A DNA stretch of 64,000 bases from NCBI RefSeq assembly GCF_027111315.2, contig NZ_CP114289.2:186001-250000 (forward strand). Reading direction: 5' to 3'. This DNA comes from Flavobacterium limnophilum (GTDB taxonomy: Bacteria > Bacteroidota > Bacteroidia > Flavobacteriales > Flavobacteriaceae). Under the pieces are notes generated by a model, which saw nothing but the letters and a program-made list of their open reading frames with translations, did no database searches and was not told the DNA's origin. A program made the translations under genes and the position numbers. Position 1 is the stretch's first letter, and every line of letters begins with the position of its first letter. Of this stretch, positions 31,931-39,972 are shown one piece after another.

Positions 31931-34492
31931 TTACAAAGCGTATCTCAAAGTTATTCCGTACGTTCTTTGGTCTCCCAACACTGCGGCATATTGTCCCGAG
32001 TTTCCACCAGCTGGCAACAATTGCTCGTAATAATCTTTGTCTAAAAGGTTGCGTCCCCAAATGTGGGCAGACAATCCATCTGCAACACGGAAGCCTAAAC
32101 GACCATTGAAGATGGCATAGCCAGGAACTACCAGATATTTCGAAGCCGATGGACTTGAAGAGAATTCAGAACGAGCATAACCATCAAGGGCGATGAAAAA
32201 TTTACCCAAGCTTCCGAAGAATTTAGCATTTTTGGAATATTCACCTCCAAGGCTTCCTGACCATTTTGAAACCCCTGGCAAATCCGTTCCCGAAACATCT
32301 TTGAAGGATACTGCTGCTCCAGTTTCTTCCAATGGTAGTGGTGCATTGGTGAATTTTACATATTTGCCGTCAGTGTAAGTTGCGGCTGCATTGATAGAAA
32401 AATGTTTGTCAACCATAAAACTGGCATCTAGTTCAGCACCTTTTACACGTACTTTATCGGCATTGGCCAAATAGCCGCGATTCACGCCCAGTTCAGCAGC
32501 TTGAACATTGGTTTGAAAATCTTTAATTTCTGTATTAAAGTAGGTCAAGTTCAATATGGAATTTTTCAAAGGAGAAGTTTTTATTCCAAATTCATAATGG
32601 TTTACATCCTCGGGTTTAATTACGGCAAGATCAAGAGCTGGTTGGCCAGCAACGGTTGGAAGTCCAGCGACATTCACGCCAACGGGTTTGTAACTTTTGG
32701 CATAAGTGGCATAGGCATTGATTTTGTCTGATGCCTTATATGAAATGGTTATGTTTCCTGAAAAATCGGTATCATCAACATCAGAAGCAAAATTTTGATC
32801 GGTATAAACCAATTTTTTCAAGGCAATCAAAGCAGGGTCGGAAGTTTGAAGACCTCCGTAGGTTTTTCGATCATAATCGGCCGCTTTCTTGTCATAATTG
32901 TATCGTAAGCCCGGTAGTACGTGCAAACGATCAGTTATTGCCCAATCCAATTGACCAAATACTGCCGCACTGGTTGAATGTATTTTGGCATTGGTTTTTA
33001 TTCCGTATCCTTCAAAAAGACCTGGGGTTTTCCATAAAGCCGTATTGGTAGTGCTTTGGGAGAAACGCCATTGGGCATCTCCGGATTCTTCGGTACCTTT
33101 TGTTTTTGAAGTTTGGTCAATAAAAAACACGCCTACAACACCACTTATTTTAGAAGTAAGTTGACCAGCATAACGAACCTCTTGGGTTATTTGAGTCTGT
33201 CTGGAAGGGTTTTGTGATTTGGCAAGTACTTGCAAACCCGTAAAATCCCTATCATTGGATGGATCCCAAGTCCAAAAACGCCAAGCTGTTGTTGAGGTTA
33301 GTGTTCCTCCTCCAATTTTTGTGTCGATATTAAGTGATGCTCCACCTAAATCTTGATTGGAACGCCAAGGAGTATCGTGGTCTATTTTGCGGTCAAAGGC
33401 ATTCAAACTTGGAAGTTGGTAGTTCAAATCGGCAATAATAGCGTTGAATTGGCGGTAAGCAGCTCTTTTAGTAGGAGCAATTCCGGCAACTACTTGTGCA
33501 TATCCGTCATTATGTTGAGTCGTGATATCGGCCGCCAACGTGAAATTGGTATTATCGGACGGCGTATAAAGTAATTGTCCTCTTATTCCTTGATTGTTTA
33601 ATGTATTGGTAGGTTTTCCAGTTGCAACATTTTCGATTATTCCATCACGTTGTGTGCCTGAAAAAGAGATTCGACCTGCAATCTTTTCGCTAAAAGGTCC
33701 TGTAATCGAAGCTTTGGCTTGTAGATAGGCATAATTTCCGTAACTCACTTCAAAATTGGCACCTGGCGTGAAGCTAGCTTTGCGGCTCGTAATGTTAAAA
33801 GCACCAGAAGTCGTGTTTTTTCCAAACAAGGAGCCTTGTGGGCCACGCAATACCTCAATTCGTTCTACATCAATAAAATCTAAAGTGGTTGCCGCTGGAC
33901 GTGCATAATAGACCCCATCAACATAGAAACCTACGCCTGGATCGATTCCGTCATTGGTAAGTCCAAAAGGAGAACCTAGGCCACGAATGTTGATTCCAGT
34001 ATTTCTTGGATTTGACGAATACAGCTGAACCGATGGTACCAATTCCTTGATGCGATTCACGTTGAAAGCTCCTGCTTGTTCTGCTTGCTTTCCTGTTACT
34101 ACTGATACGGCAATTGGAATATCTTGTACTTTTTCTATTCTCCGTCTTGATGTAACAACTACCTCAGACAGCACTTTTTCCTCTCCAGTAGAAATAGTTA
34201 TTTGTAATGGTTTTGCATTAGTAGGTAGTTCGTTTATTTTAAGTTCTTTTGTATTATAACCTGCATATTGCACAATAATTGTAAATGGTAATGCTTTGGC
34301 TTGTATGGAAAACTTACCATTAATATCAGAAGTTGCATTGTTGGTAGTTCCTTTTACAATTATATTAACACCTTCTATAGGTGAATTATCATCGTTTTTA
34401 ACTTCTCCTTCTAAAAGGTTTTGACCATAGGAATTTGAGAAAATTAAAATTAAAATTAAGGTCGTTATTGTTTTTGTGTAAATAGTTTTCAT
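31931..34492 (-). CDS. TonB-dependent receptor
   Basis: An 853-residue outer-membrane transporter: signal peptide ending FSNSYGQ, CarboxypepD_reg-like domain (about 26-105), a TonB-box-like stretch around EVVVTSRRR, plug domain (about 120-235, QDIPIAVSVVTGKQ, IRGLGSPFG, IEVLRGPQGSLFGKNTTSGAFNI) and a barrel ending in an aromatic strand (RTYGITLRYAL). The plug resembles proteobacterial-type receptors for iron chelates or small nutrients more than SusC. It is preceded by a 34-codon ORF and an Rrf2 regulator, with a repeated AGTAGAGTTTA operator candidate, suggesting control by that regulator; the substrate might be sulfur- or iron-containing (inference). Confidence 0.9.
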   Translation of the reverse strand: MKTIYTKTITTLILILIFSNSYGQNLLEGEVKNDDNSPIEGVNIIVKGTTNNATSDINGKFSIQAKALPFTIIVQYAGYNTKELKINELPTNAKPLQITISTGEEKVLSEVVVTSRRRIEKVQDIPIAVSVVTGKQAEQAGAFNVNRIKELVPSVQLYSSNPRNTGINIRGLGSPFGLTNDGIDPGVGFYVDGVYYARPAATTLDFIDVERIEVLRGPQGSLFGKNTTSGAFNITSRKASFTPGANFEVSYGNYAYLQAKASITGPFSEKIAGRISFSGTQRDGIIENVATGKPTNTLNNQGIRGQLLYTPSDNTNFTLAADITTQHNDGYAQVVAGIAPTKRAAYRQFNAIIADLNYQLPSLNAFDRKIDHDTPWRSNQDLGGASLNIDTKIGGGTLTSTTAWRFWTWDPSNDRDFTGLQVLAKSQNPSRQTQITQEVRYAGQLTSKISGVVGVFFIDQTSKTKGTEESGDAQWRFSQSTTNTALWKTPGLFEGYGIKTNAKIHSTSAAVFGQLDWAITDRLHVLPGLRYNYDKKAADYDRKTYGGLQTSDPALIALKKLVYTDQNFASDVDDTDFSGNITISYKASDKINAYATYAKSYKPVGVNVAGLPTVAGQPALDLAVIKPEDVNHYEFGIKTSPLKNSILNLTYFNTEIKDFQTNVQAAELGVNRGYLANADKVRVKGAELDASFMVDKHFSINAAATYTDGKYVKFTNAPLPLEETGAAVSFKDVSGTDLPGVSKWSGSLGGEYSKNAKFFGSLGKFFIALDGYARSEFSSSPSASKYLVVPGYAIFNGRLGFRVADGLSAHIWGRNLLDKDYYEQLLPAGGNSGQYAAVLGDQRTYGITLRYAL

Positions 34493-34512
34493 TATTATAT
34501 ATGTTATATGTA

Positions 34513-34526
34513 ATTAGTAGAGTTTA
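34513..34526. promoter_or_regulatory. repeated putative Rrf2 operator, copy 1
   Basis: ATTAGTAGAGTTTA, about 20 bp upstream of the TonB receptor start; 13 of 14 bases match copy 2 at 34716. Confidence 0.5.
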
Positions 34527-34544
34527 TTTTCAATTTTTTTTTGA

Positions 34545-34649
34545 CTAACACATACACATCATTTCATAATCTTTTTTATCAACTTTTACCGGTAATTTTT
34601 TTTTGGATTGTTCTTCTAATAAATCGAATTTGCCTTGGTACGTTTTCAT
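34545..34649 (-). CDS. 34-codon small ORF ending Met-Met-Cys-Met-Cys
   Basis: ATG at 34649 and TAG at 34545-34547 give a 34-residue peptide beginning MKTYQGKFDLLEEQ, Lys-rich in the middle (SKKKLPVKVDKKDY) and ending EMMCMC. It lies alone between the Rrf2 gene and the TonB receptor, 52 bp before the latter, downstream of a good TATATTTG -7 element (minus strand of 34692-34699). The run of sulfur amino acids at the very end could mark a leader peptide sensing Cys/Met charging, or a metal-binding peptide. No hairpin terminator is obvious after it, which weakens a classical attenuator. Confidence 0.55.
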   Translation of the reverse strand: MKTYQGKFDLLEEQSKKKLPVKVDKKDYEMMCMC

Positions 34650-34691
34650 GCTTTTAAATTTGTAATGTTACTAATGATCGTAATTCCGGGG

Positions 34692-34729
34692 CAAATATAT
34701 AATTAATTCTATAAAACTAGTAGAGTTTA
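34692..34729 (-). promoter_or_regulatory. promoter with putative Rrf2 operator, copy 2
   Basis: On the minus strand, TATATTTG (34692-34699) is a -7 element; ACTAGTAGAGTTTA on the plus strand (34716-34729) covers the -33 position and replaces the usual TTG. An imperfect dyad TCTA...TAGA (minus strand) is present. It is placed where an Rrf2 protein could block or activate transcription of the small ORF and receptor. Confidence 0.55.
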
Positions 34730-34741
34730 AAAAATATTTTT

Positions 34742-35155
34742 TTATTTTTTTGCCAATGAAGCAATAGTAATACCTTCCATTGCTACCAAAGTTTTTTCTC
34801 GAACAGCTATTAATCCCAGTCTCAGTATGCATTCAGACTCGGTTTTGCAGTCCAGGCAAGGCTCGTAAAAATTTAAGGAAGCACAAGGGAGAAGTGCAAT
34901 GGCGCCATCAAATAATCGATGAATATCGGCTAGTGTTATCGTGTTTTTGGATTTTATAAGATAATAACCTCCTAATTTACCCTGTTTGCTGCTCACGAAA
35001 TGGCCTCTTTTGAGCTCCAACAAGATTTGCTCCAAAAACTTTTTTGGGATATTGGCACCTTCTGCAATTTCGATAGTCCTGGCAATGTGGCCTTCTTCTT
35101 GCTGGGCTAAATAGAGCAGGGCTTTAAGAGCATATTTGGTTTTTTGTGACAGCAT
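34742..35155 (-). CDS. Rrf2-family transcriptional regulator
   Basis: A 137-residue Rrf2-type regulator: winged helix (KTKYALKALLYLAQQ, IPKKFLEQILLELKRGHFVSSKQGKLGGYYL) and a C-terminal region with four Cys (CASLNFYEPCLDCKTESEC). Rrf2 proteins such as IscR, NsrR and CymR sense Fe-S clusters, NO or sulfur status. The spacing of the Cys cluster here is not that of IscR, so a cluster cannot be assumed. The position next to a TonB receptor with repeated operators suggests local control. Confidence 0.9.
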   Translation of the reverse strand: MLSQKTKYALKALLYLAQQEEGHIARTIEIAEGANIPKKFLEQILLELKRGHFVSSKQGKLGGYYLIKSKNTITLADIHRLFDGAIALLPCASLNFYEPCLDCKTESECILRLGLIAVREKTLVAMEGITIASLAKK

Positions 35156-35166
35156 TTATTTCTATT

Positions 35167-35652
35167 TTATTTATTGTCGATTGTTAGATTTAACATTTTC
35201 AAGACACTTTCGGCTATTCCATTTTCAGGAAATTCAACAAGAGTTTTTTGGTAAAATTCAATCGCTTTTGTTCCGTTTCCAATTTGGCCATAACAGAAAG
35301 CGATATTACACAAGGCCATTTCCCTGTAATTCATTTTTGAAGAACTTAGAAGGGTGATGAATCGATATTTGTCAATCCAATCATTTTTGGTAAAGAATTG
35401 ATAGCTTTTTTCATATTCAGCAATTGCCTTTTCAAATTGATTGTTTTTTGTTAGTTTCATTCCTTCTCTATGATTTTTTGGAATAAAATAGCGTAAACCC
35501 ATAGAAAGAATCAGATAGGTCAAAGCTCCATATAATCCCGCATCTTTAAAACCAAATTGATTGTAAATAGAAATTAATATAAGTATAAAAGCAATCTGGG
35601 GAATCAAAGAGATCCAAGCTACTTGCTTAATGACGGGGATTTTTGAAGCCAT
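35167..35652 (-). CDS. membrane-anchored TPR-like protein
   Basis: A 161-residue protein: two N-terminal hydrophobic helices (about 10-30, 37-54), then helical repeats resembling tetratricopeptide repeats (NNQFEKAIAEYEKSYQFF, IGNGTKAIEFYQKTLVEFPENG). It ends 12 bp from the Rrf2 gene on the same strand, so it may be co-transcribed with it. No specific function can be assigned; TPRs indicate protein-protein contacts. Confidence 0.75.
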   Translation of the reverse strand: MASKIPVIKQVAWISLIPQIAFILILISIYNQFGFKDAGLYGALTYLILSMGLRYFIPKNHREGMKLTKNNQFEKAIAEYEKSYQFFTKNDWIDKYRFITLLSSSKMNYREMALCNIAFCYGQIGNGTKAIEFYQKTLVEFPENGIAESVLKMLNLTIDNK

Positions 35653-35718
35653 TTTTCACTATAATTTTTAACTGAAAACTAATTACTGAACACTGCGACT
35701 GAACACTGATTACTGTTT

Positions 35719-36546
35719 CTACCAACTTCCGCTGCTTCCTCCACCAGAGAATCCGCCGCCGCCGAATCCACCGCCAAATCCTCCTCCACCTGAAGAGCCT
35801 CCGCCAAATCCGCCAGAACCTCCACCAAATCCTCCTCCGCGACCCAAATTACTCAAGATAATTACATCGAGCAAACTTGGTCCACCGCCACCAGAATTTC
35901 CTGAATTTCCACCTCCGCCTTTATTTCTGGAAATCAGGACAAGTACTATGACTGCGATGATTATTATCGGTAAAATAGGGAAATTTTTTCCTTTGGATTG
36001 TTTTCGTTCGCCTTTGTATTTGCCTTTGAAAACATCAAAAAGCGCATCGGCACCTTTGTCCAAGCCATTGTAGTAACTTCCGCCTTTAAATTCAGGGATG
36101 ATAATGTTTCGGATTATTTCTCCTCCAATTCCGGCTGTTAATCGATCTTCCAATCCATATCCTGGGTTGATGGCAATTTTTCTTTCCTCTTTGGCAACCA
36201 ATATTATGACTCCATTGTCTTCCTTGGCTTGGCCTAATCCCCAAGTATGTGCCCATTTTGTGGCTAACTGGCTCACGTCTTCGCCTTTCAGGCTTTCGAT
36301 GGTAACAACCATGATTTGCGTTGATGTAGAATCAGAATAACGAACGAGTTTTTCTTCTAATTGCGTTTTTTCATCGGCACTTAAAACATTGGCATAATCA
36401 TAAACCGAAGTTTGAAAACTGGGCTTTTCCGGAATGGTAAATTGGGCAAATGCATTTGATACATTAAATAACACTAAAACGAAAAAAAGAATTTTTGAAA
36501 TTCCTTGGTATTTCGTATCTCGTATCTCGTACTTCGTAATTTTCAT
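35719..36546 (-). CDS. TPM-domain membrane protein with Gly-rich tail
   Basis: A 275-residue protein: signal peptide ending NAFAQ, a TPM domain (about 38-180; ANVLSADEKTQLEEKLVRY, GQAKEDNGVIILVAKEERK, NPGYGLEDRLTAGIGGEII), one membrane helix (about 191-210), and a Gly/Ser-rich tail. The family (YgcG-like) is linked to membrane protein or phospholipid homeostasis. The N-terminal residues MKITKYEIRDTKYQ are encoded by short tandem TACGAGA repeats, suggesting captured intergenic DNA. The ATG overlaps the preceding TPM gene stop by one base. Confidence 0.85.
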   Translation of the reverse strand: MKITKYEIRDTKYQGISKILFFVLVLFNVSNAFAQFTIPEKPSFQTSVYDYANVLSADEKTQLEEKLVRYSDSTSTQIMVVTIESLKGEDVSQLATKWAHTWGLGQAKEDNGVIILVAKEERKIAINPGYGLEDRLTAGIGGEIIRNIIIPEFKGGSYYNGLDKGADALFDVFKGKYKGERKQSKGKNFPILPIIIIAVIVLVLISRNKGGGGNSGNSGGGGPSLLDVIILSNLGRGGGFGGGSGGFGGGSSGGGGFGGGFGGGGFSGGGSSGSW

Positions 36547-36983
36547 TATCCTTTAGATATTTCGTTTGATAATTCATTCGTGTCACTTTCGTGATAAGGA
36601 AAGTATTCTTGCAATTTTGCACCGGCTCTAGTGATGCCGTCAATTAGTCCTTGCTTAAAATTTCCGTTTTTGAATTGGGCAGCCATAGCCTCTTTGGTAC
36701 AATCCCAAAAGTCTTTTGGAACTACCTCGTTTATGCCTTTGTCTCCGCAAATCACAAAATGATGATCTTCTACGGCCAGGTAAATCAAAACCCCGTTTTT
36801 GAGGTCGGTTTCATCCATTCCCAATTCGTGAAAAACTTCCAAAGCCCTGTCAAAAGGAGCTTTGGAAGTTGTTTTTTCTATGTGGACTCTTATCTCGCCA
36901 GAAGTTTCCTTTTCAGCCATACGAATAGCTTCAACAATTGCTTGTTCTTCTTCAGTGGTTAAAAAATCTTCTACTTTTGACAT
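36546..36983 (-). CDS. TPM-domain protein (cytoplasmic-type)
   Basis: A 145-residue TPM-domain protein without signal peptide: FLTTEEEQAIVEAIRMAEKE, SGEIRVHIE, DLKNGVLIYLAVEDHHFVICGDKGINE, GLIDGITRAGAKLQEYFP. ATG 36983 (MSKVEDF) is chosen over a longer frame that runs into an intergenic repeat. It is between the LemA gene and the second TPM gene; the LemA-TPM-TPM trio is a frequent Bacteroidota cluster. Stop and next start overlap by one base, giving coupling. Confidence 0.85.
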   Translation of the reverse strand: MSKVEDFLTTEEEQAIVEAIRMAEKETSGEIRVHIEKTTSKAPFDRALEVFHELGMDETDLKNGVLIYLAVEDHHFVICGDKGINEVVPKDFWDCTKEAMAAQFKNGNFKQGLIDGITRAGAKLQEYFPYHESDTNELSNEISKG

Positions 36984-36998
36984 TTTTTTTATGTTTTG

Positions 36999-37058
36999 AA
37001 CACAGATTTCGCAAATTGCCACAGATTTAAATTTGTGATAATTTGTGAAATCTGTGTT
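36999..37058. repeat. inverted intergenic repeat
   Basis: Arms AACACAGATTTCGCAAATT (36999-37017) and AATTTGTGAAATCTGTGTT (37040-37058) differ by one base. Variants of the CACAGATTTC type are common in Flavobacterium intergenic DNA. It forms a strong hairpin between lemA and the TPM gene and may regulate the transcript. Confidence 0.6.
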
Positions 37059-37067
37059 AGATTTTTT

Positions 37068-37661
37068 TTAGAATTTTACTTCAACAGGTTTCTCGGCACC
37101 TGCCACAGATTGAAAATACGCTTTTTCCTTAAATCCAAACATACCTGCAAATATTGAATTCGGGAATGTTTTGATGTGGGTATTGTAAGGTTTAACCGCT
37201 TCGTTAAAACGTGTTCTGGCTGTCAGGATTTGATTTTCCGTACTTGCCAATTCGTCCTGTAATTTCAAGAAATTAGCATTGGCTTTCAATTCAGGATATT
37301 GTTCTACTGTCACCAATAATCTCGATAAAGAACTGCTTACCCCACTCTGAGCTTGGTTGAATTGTGCTAACTGCTCTGGAGTGATATTGGCAGGGTCAAC
37401 AGTTACTTGAGTGGCTTTTGCTCTAGCTTCAATAACGGCAGTCAAAGTGCTTTTTTCGAAATCGGCAGCACCTTTTACGGTATTTACCAAGTTTCCGATA
37501 AGGTCATTTCTTCTTTGGTAGGCCGTTTGTACGTCACCCCAAGATTGCTCCACAGTTTGACTTAAAGTCACTGCAGTATTATTAATTCCTTTAACCCAGC
37601 TGTAAATTCCAATAATGAAAACTGCTGCAATAATCCAAGGTAAAAATTTTTTAAAATCCAT
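37068..37661 (-). CDS. LemA family protein
   Basis: A 197-residue protein with an N-terminal membrane helix (FLPWIIAAVFIIGIYSWV) and the LemA core of long helices: VEQSWGDVQTAYQRRNDLIGNLVNTVKG, AQSGVSSSLSRLLVTVEQYPELKAN and FNEAVKPYNTHIKTFPNSIFAGMFGF. LemA proteins are anchored with the helical bundle outside; their role is unknown, but they are regularly next to TPM proteins, as here. Length and motifs are standard. Confidence 0.92.
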   Translation of the reverse strand: MDFKKFLPWIIAAVFIIGIYSWVKGINNTAVTLSQTVEQSWGDVQTAYQRRNDLIGNLVNTVKGAADFEKSTLTAVIEARAKATQVTVDPANITPEQLAQFNQAQSGVSSSLSRLLVTVEQYPELKANANFLKLQDELASTENQILTARTRFNEAVKPYNTHIKTFPNSIFAGMFGFKEKAYFQSVAGAEKPVEVKF

Positions 37662-37705
37662 TTTTGTTTAATTTAAAGTTTAGTGTTTATTTTTGATTTA
37701 ATTTT

Positions 37706-38038
37706 TTAAAGTTCGTTTTTGATATTCGTCAACTGTACTTTTATGGTTTCCAGTTTGCTGATGATGTCAAATTTGTCCAAAGTTTTCTTTTGTCCTTCTT
37801 TCAAATGTGTTCTTGCACCTTCGAGCGTGAAACCTCTTTCTTTGACCAAATGGTAAATTAATTGCAGGTTTTTCACGTCTTCGGGCGTAAACATTCGGTT
37901 TCCTTTGGCGTTTTTTTTTGGTTTAAGAATGTCAAATTCACTGTCCCAAAAGCGAATAAGTGAGGCATTCACGTCAAAAGCTTTGGCAACTTCGCCAATG
38001 CTGTAATATCTTTTGTCTTTAGATAACTCTATATGCAT
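37706..38038 (-). CDS. MerR-family transcriptional regulator
   Basis: A 110-residue regulator with an N-terminal MerR winged helix (KRYYSIGEVAKAFDVNASLIRFWDSEFDILKPKK, GNRMFTPEDVKNLQLIYHLV) followed by a short helix for dimerisation. There is no Cys-rich effector domain. The flavobacterial form of this protein is conserved next to lemA. The target genes are unknown; the spacing to lemA (44 bp) suggests a shared unit. Confidence 0.88.
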   Translation of the reverse strand: MHIELSKDKRYYSIGEVAKAFDVNASLIRFWDSEFDILKPKKNAKGNRMFTPEDVKNLQLIYHLVKERGFTLEGARTHLKEGQKKTLDKFDIISKLETIKVQLTNIKNEL

Positions 38039-38073
38039 AGTTATATTTTATTTTTTTGTCAACTAAATACTTT

Positions 38074-38730
38074 TTATATCTTTTCTAATGTTGAAATCCA
38101 CTTATTGAATCTTGGACATTTATTTCTTATTTTATTTATGCCAATATCTTGAGCTATTAAAGAACCGTGAGTAACTTTAGAGTAATCTTTTATTATTCTT
38201 GTTAATCTTTTGGATGGAGCTGTAATGTTGCTGTCATTAATTAATTCTGGATTTTGATTATTATCTATGGTTTCGACCAAATAATTGTAATCTAAAAATT
38301 CATTTTCTTCAAATCCATTATTAAAAACATCAATATTACAAAATAATAATCCTTCAAATTCGTGTAATTGAATATATGGAATAAATCTAATTTGTAATTG
38401 CACTTGAATATCAGCTAACATCCCTTCTTCCATCAAATCCATTCCGATATTTTTATCAGTTTGTTTATTGGCTTGTGTCCAATTCGGATAATTATGATTG
38501 GCGTGAATGCCGTAAAAATCGATTAAAGTGGTTATGTAAGCTGTTTGGTCTTGTTTTAAATGTGTTTCAATTTGATGTTTCAGTGATGACCAATTCACGA
38601 TTCCACCTGCTGTTTTTTTAATTGTTGGGTTTTGAATAATAATCCCAAATTGATTGAAATGAGGTTGCAAAATGTCATTGCAAAATTCCTGTTCAGTTTG
38701 TCCTTCACAAATTATAATGATGCGTTTCAT
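38074..38730 (-). CDS. DUF4276 family protein (TOPRIM-like), putative defence effector
   Basis: A 218-residue protein: N-terminal IIIICEGQTEQEFCNDIL (the E-G-x-T-E motif typical of DUF4276/TOPRIM-type folds), then TTLIDFYGI, and EFEGLLFCN, matching the D and E positions of a metal-binding TOPRIM-like site. DUF4276 genes are typically next to AAA ATPases of the SMC/RecF type, as here. Such pairs resemble the organisation of OLD nucleases, AbiL and PARIS, so a phage-defence or nuclease role is plausible but not proven. Its ATG overlaps the stop of a 32-codon ORF by 4 bp. Confidence 0.82.
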   Translation of the reverse strand: MKRIIIICEGQTEQEFCNDILQPHFNQFGIIIQNPTIKKTAGGIVNWSSLKHQIETHLKQDQTAYITTLIDFYGIHANHNYPNWTQANKQTDKNIGMDLMEEGMLADIQVQLQIRFIPYIQLHEFEGLLFCNIDVFNNGFEENEFLDYNYLVETIDNNQNPELINDSNITAPSKRLTRIIKDYSKVTHGSLIAQDIGINKIRNKCPRFNKWISTLEKI

Positions 38731-38825
38731 ATGTGTAAATTATATTTTTCAGCGGTCACATATGGTATCGCCTTTTTTCTCATTGGTGTTTGCTTGCGCA
38801 AACTTCTTGTTAATGGCGATTTCAT
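38727..38825 (-). CDS. 32-codon cationic small ORF between the AAA ATPase and DUF4276
   Basis: ATG at 38825 starts one base after the ATPase stop (TAA-T-ATG), and its TGA overlaps the DUF4276 start (ATGA). The 32-residue product begins MKSPLTRSLRKQTPMRKK and is strongly basic. The exact fit at both borders favours a real cistron, or at least translational coupling of the two flanking genes. Inside it are inverted repeats (GTTTGCGCAAGCAAAC region and ATCGCC/GGCGAT), so an inserted repeat element is the main alternative. Confidence 0.45.
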   Translation of the reverse strand: MKSPLTRSLRKQTPMRKKAIPYVTAEKYNLHI

Positions 38826-38826
38826 A

Positions 38827-39933
38827 TTATATTTTTACGAAAGTTTGTCCTGAATTAATAATATTTCTTTCCCATAAATCTCCCAATGTAAAATCATCCA
38901 ACCATATTTTTAAATCCTCTGAATTTAATCTATTAAAAACAGTTTGGTTTTCTGCTACGCTTCTGTCAATAACAACAATGTCTTCAGGATTAAATTTACT
39001 TATTAATCCTGGTGATTGTGTGGCTACAATTACTTGAGACTTGCTGGATGCAACTTGTATCATTCCAGCCAATTTGCCAATGGCAAATGGGTGTAAGCCC
39101 AATTCTGGTTCGTCTATAATAATTACTGATGGAGGAGTTGGTTGCATCAATAATGTAGTTAATGCAATAAAACGCAATGTTCCATCGGATAATTGATAGG
39201 CAGAAAAATTACTTTCAGCATCTCCTTTGTCAATCCATCGTATGGCAATTTCATTTTCGTCCAATCGATTTGGTTCTAAAATTAATTTATCAATATAAGG
39301 AGCAACAGATTGTATTGTTTTTTCAATTCTGTTGTAAATTTTAGGATGGTTGATTTTTAATAAATAAAGAAAAGCAGGGAGGTTTCTTCCGTCTTGTTTC
39401 AAATACAGATTGTCATTTATATCACATTCTCTTCTTAAAAATGAAGTAGAAGAGGTATCGTGAAAATGGAATACCTGAATGTTTTTTAAATGGTCTTTTA
39501 GGTAATTATTTCTGTAAGAACCATTTTTTGTAATGTTGCTTTCTTCTATATTAGATGAATAATAATATCCATTGGTGTTGTTTTCTTTTGAAACATTAAA
39601 TCCAGAAGCCTCTTTCTCAAAATATAATCCGCCTTCTTTGGTCTGAGCTAGGTTAAAAAAGTAAGCATTATTGTTGTTGTCTCCGCTATTGAAAATTAGT
39701 TTTCCAAACAGATTTTCAGTTCTTTTTCTTCCAAAATAAAGCAAATTATCAACTTTTTCTTCTAATACGAATTTCTGTAAGCGTTCATTAAAAATAGCAT
39801 TGATGAGTTTGAAAAATGAAATAAAATTACTTTTTCCCACACCGTTGCTGCCAATAAGAATATTGATTGGTTTTAATTCCAATTCTAATTTCTTAATCGA
39901 TTTGTATCCTTTTATTTCTAAATAATCAATCAT
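38827..39933 (-). CDS. AAA family ATPase (AAA_21, SMC/RecF-like), putative defence ATPase
   Basis: A 368-residue ATPase: N-terminal MIDYLEIKGYKSIKKLELEL, Walker A GSNGVGKSN, a signature-like YQLSDGTLRFIALTTLL, Walker B IIIDEPELGLHP and a switch region IVATQSPGLIS. This is the ABC/SMC-like AAA_21 fold without a long coiled coil. The start at 39933 is chosen over an in-frame upstream Met, as MIDYLEIKG fits the family N-terminus. It lies in an operon with the 32-codon ORF and DUF4276, the usual arrangement of toxin/defence pairs. The sensor-effector assignment is by analogy. Confidence 0.88.
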   Translation of the reverse strand: MIDYLEIKGYKSIKKLELELKPINILIGSNGVGKSNFISFFKLINAIFNERLQKFVLEEKVDNLLYFGRKRTENLFGKLIFNSGDNNNNAYFFNLAQTKEGGLYFEKEASGFNVSKENNTNGYYYSSNIEESNITKNGSYRNNYLKDHLKNIQVFHFHDTSSTSFLRRECDINDNLYLKQDGRNLPAFLYLLKINHPKIYNRIEKTIQSVAPYIDKLILEPNRLDENEIAIRWIDKGDAESNFSAYQLSDGTLRFIALTTLLMQPTPPSVIIIDEPELGLHPFAIGKLAGMIQVASSKSQVIVATQSPGLISKFNPEDIVVIDRSVAENQTVFNRLNSEDLKIWLDDFTLGDLWERNIINSGQTFVKI

Positions 39934-39972
39934 AAATAGTTGTTTCTTAAATCCTAAGCTTTTCAAAAAATA

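Noticed and set aside
38632..39037. Plus-strand ORFs over the DUF4276/ATPase boundary
   Set aside because: Antisense to conserved genes with better evidence; hydrophobic composition is an effect of the AT-rich complement.
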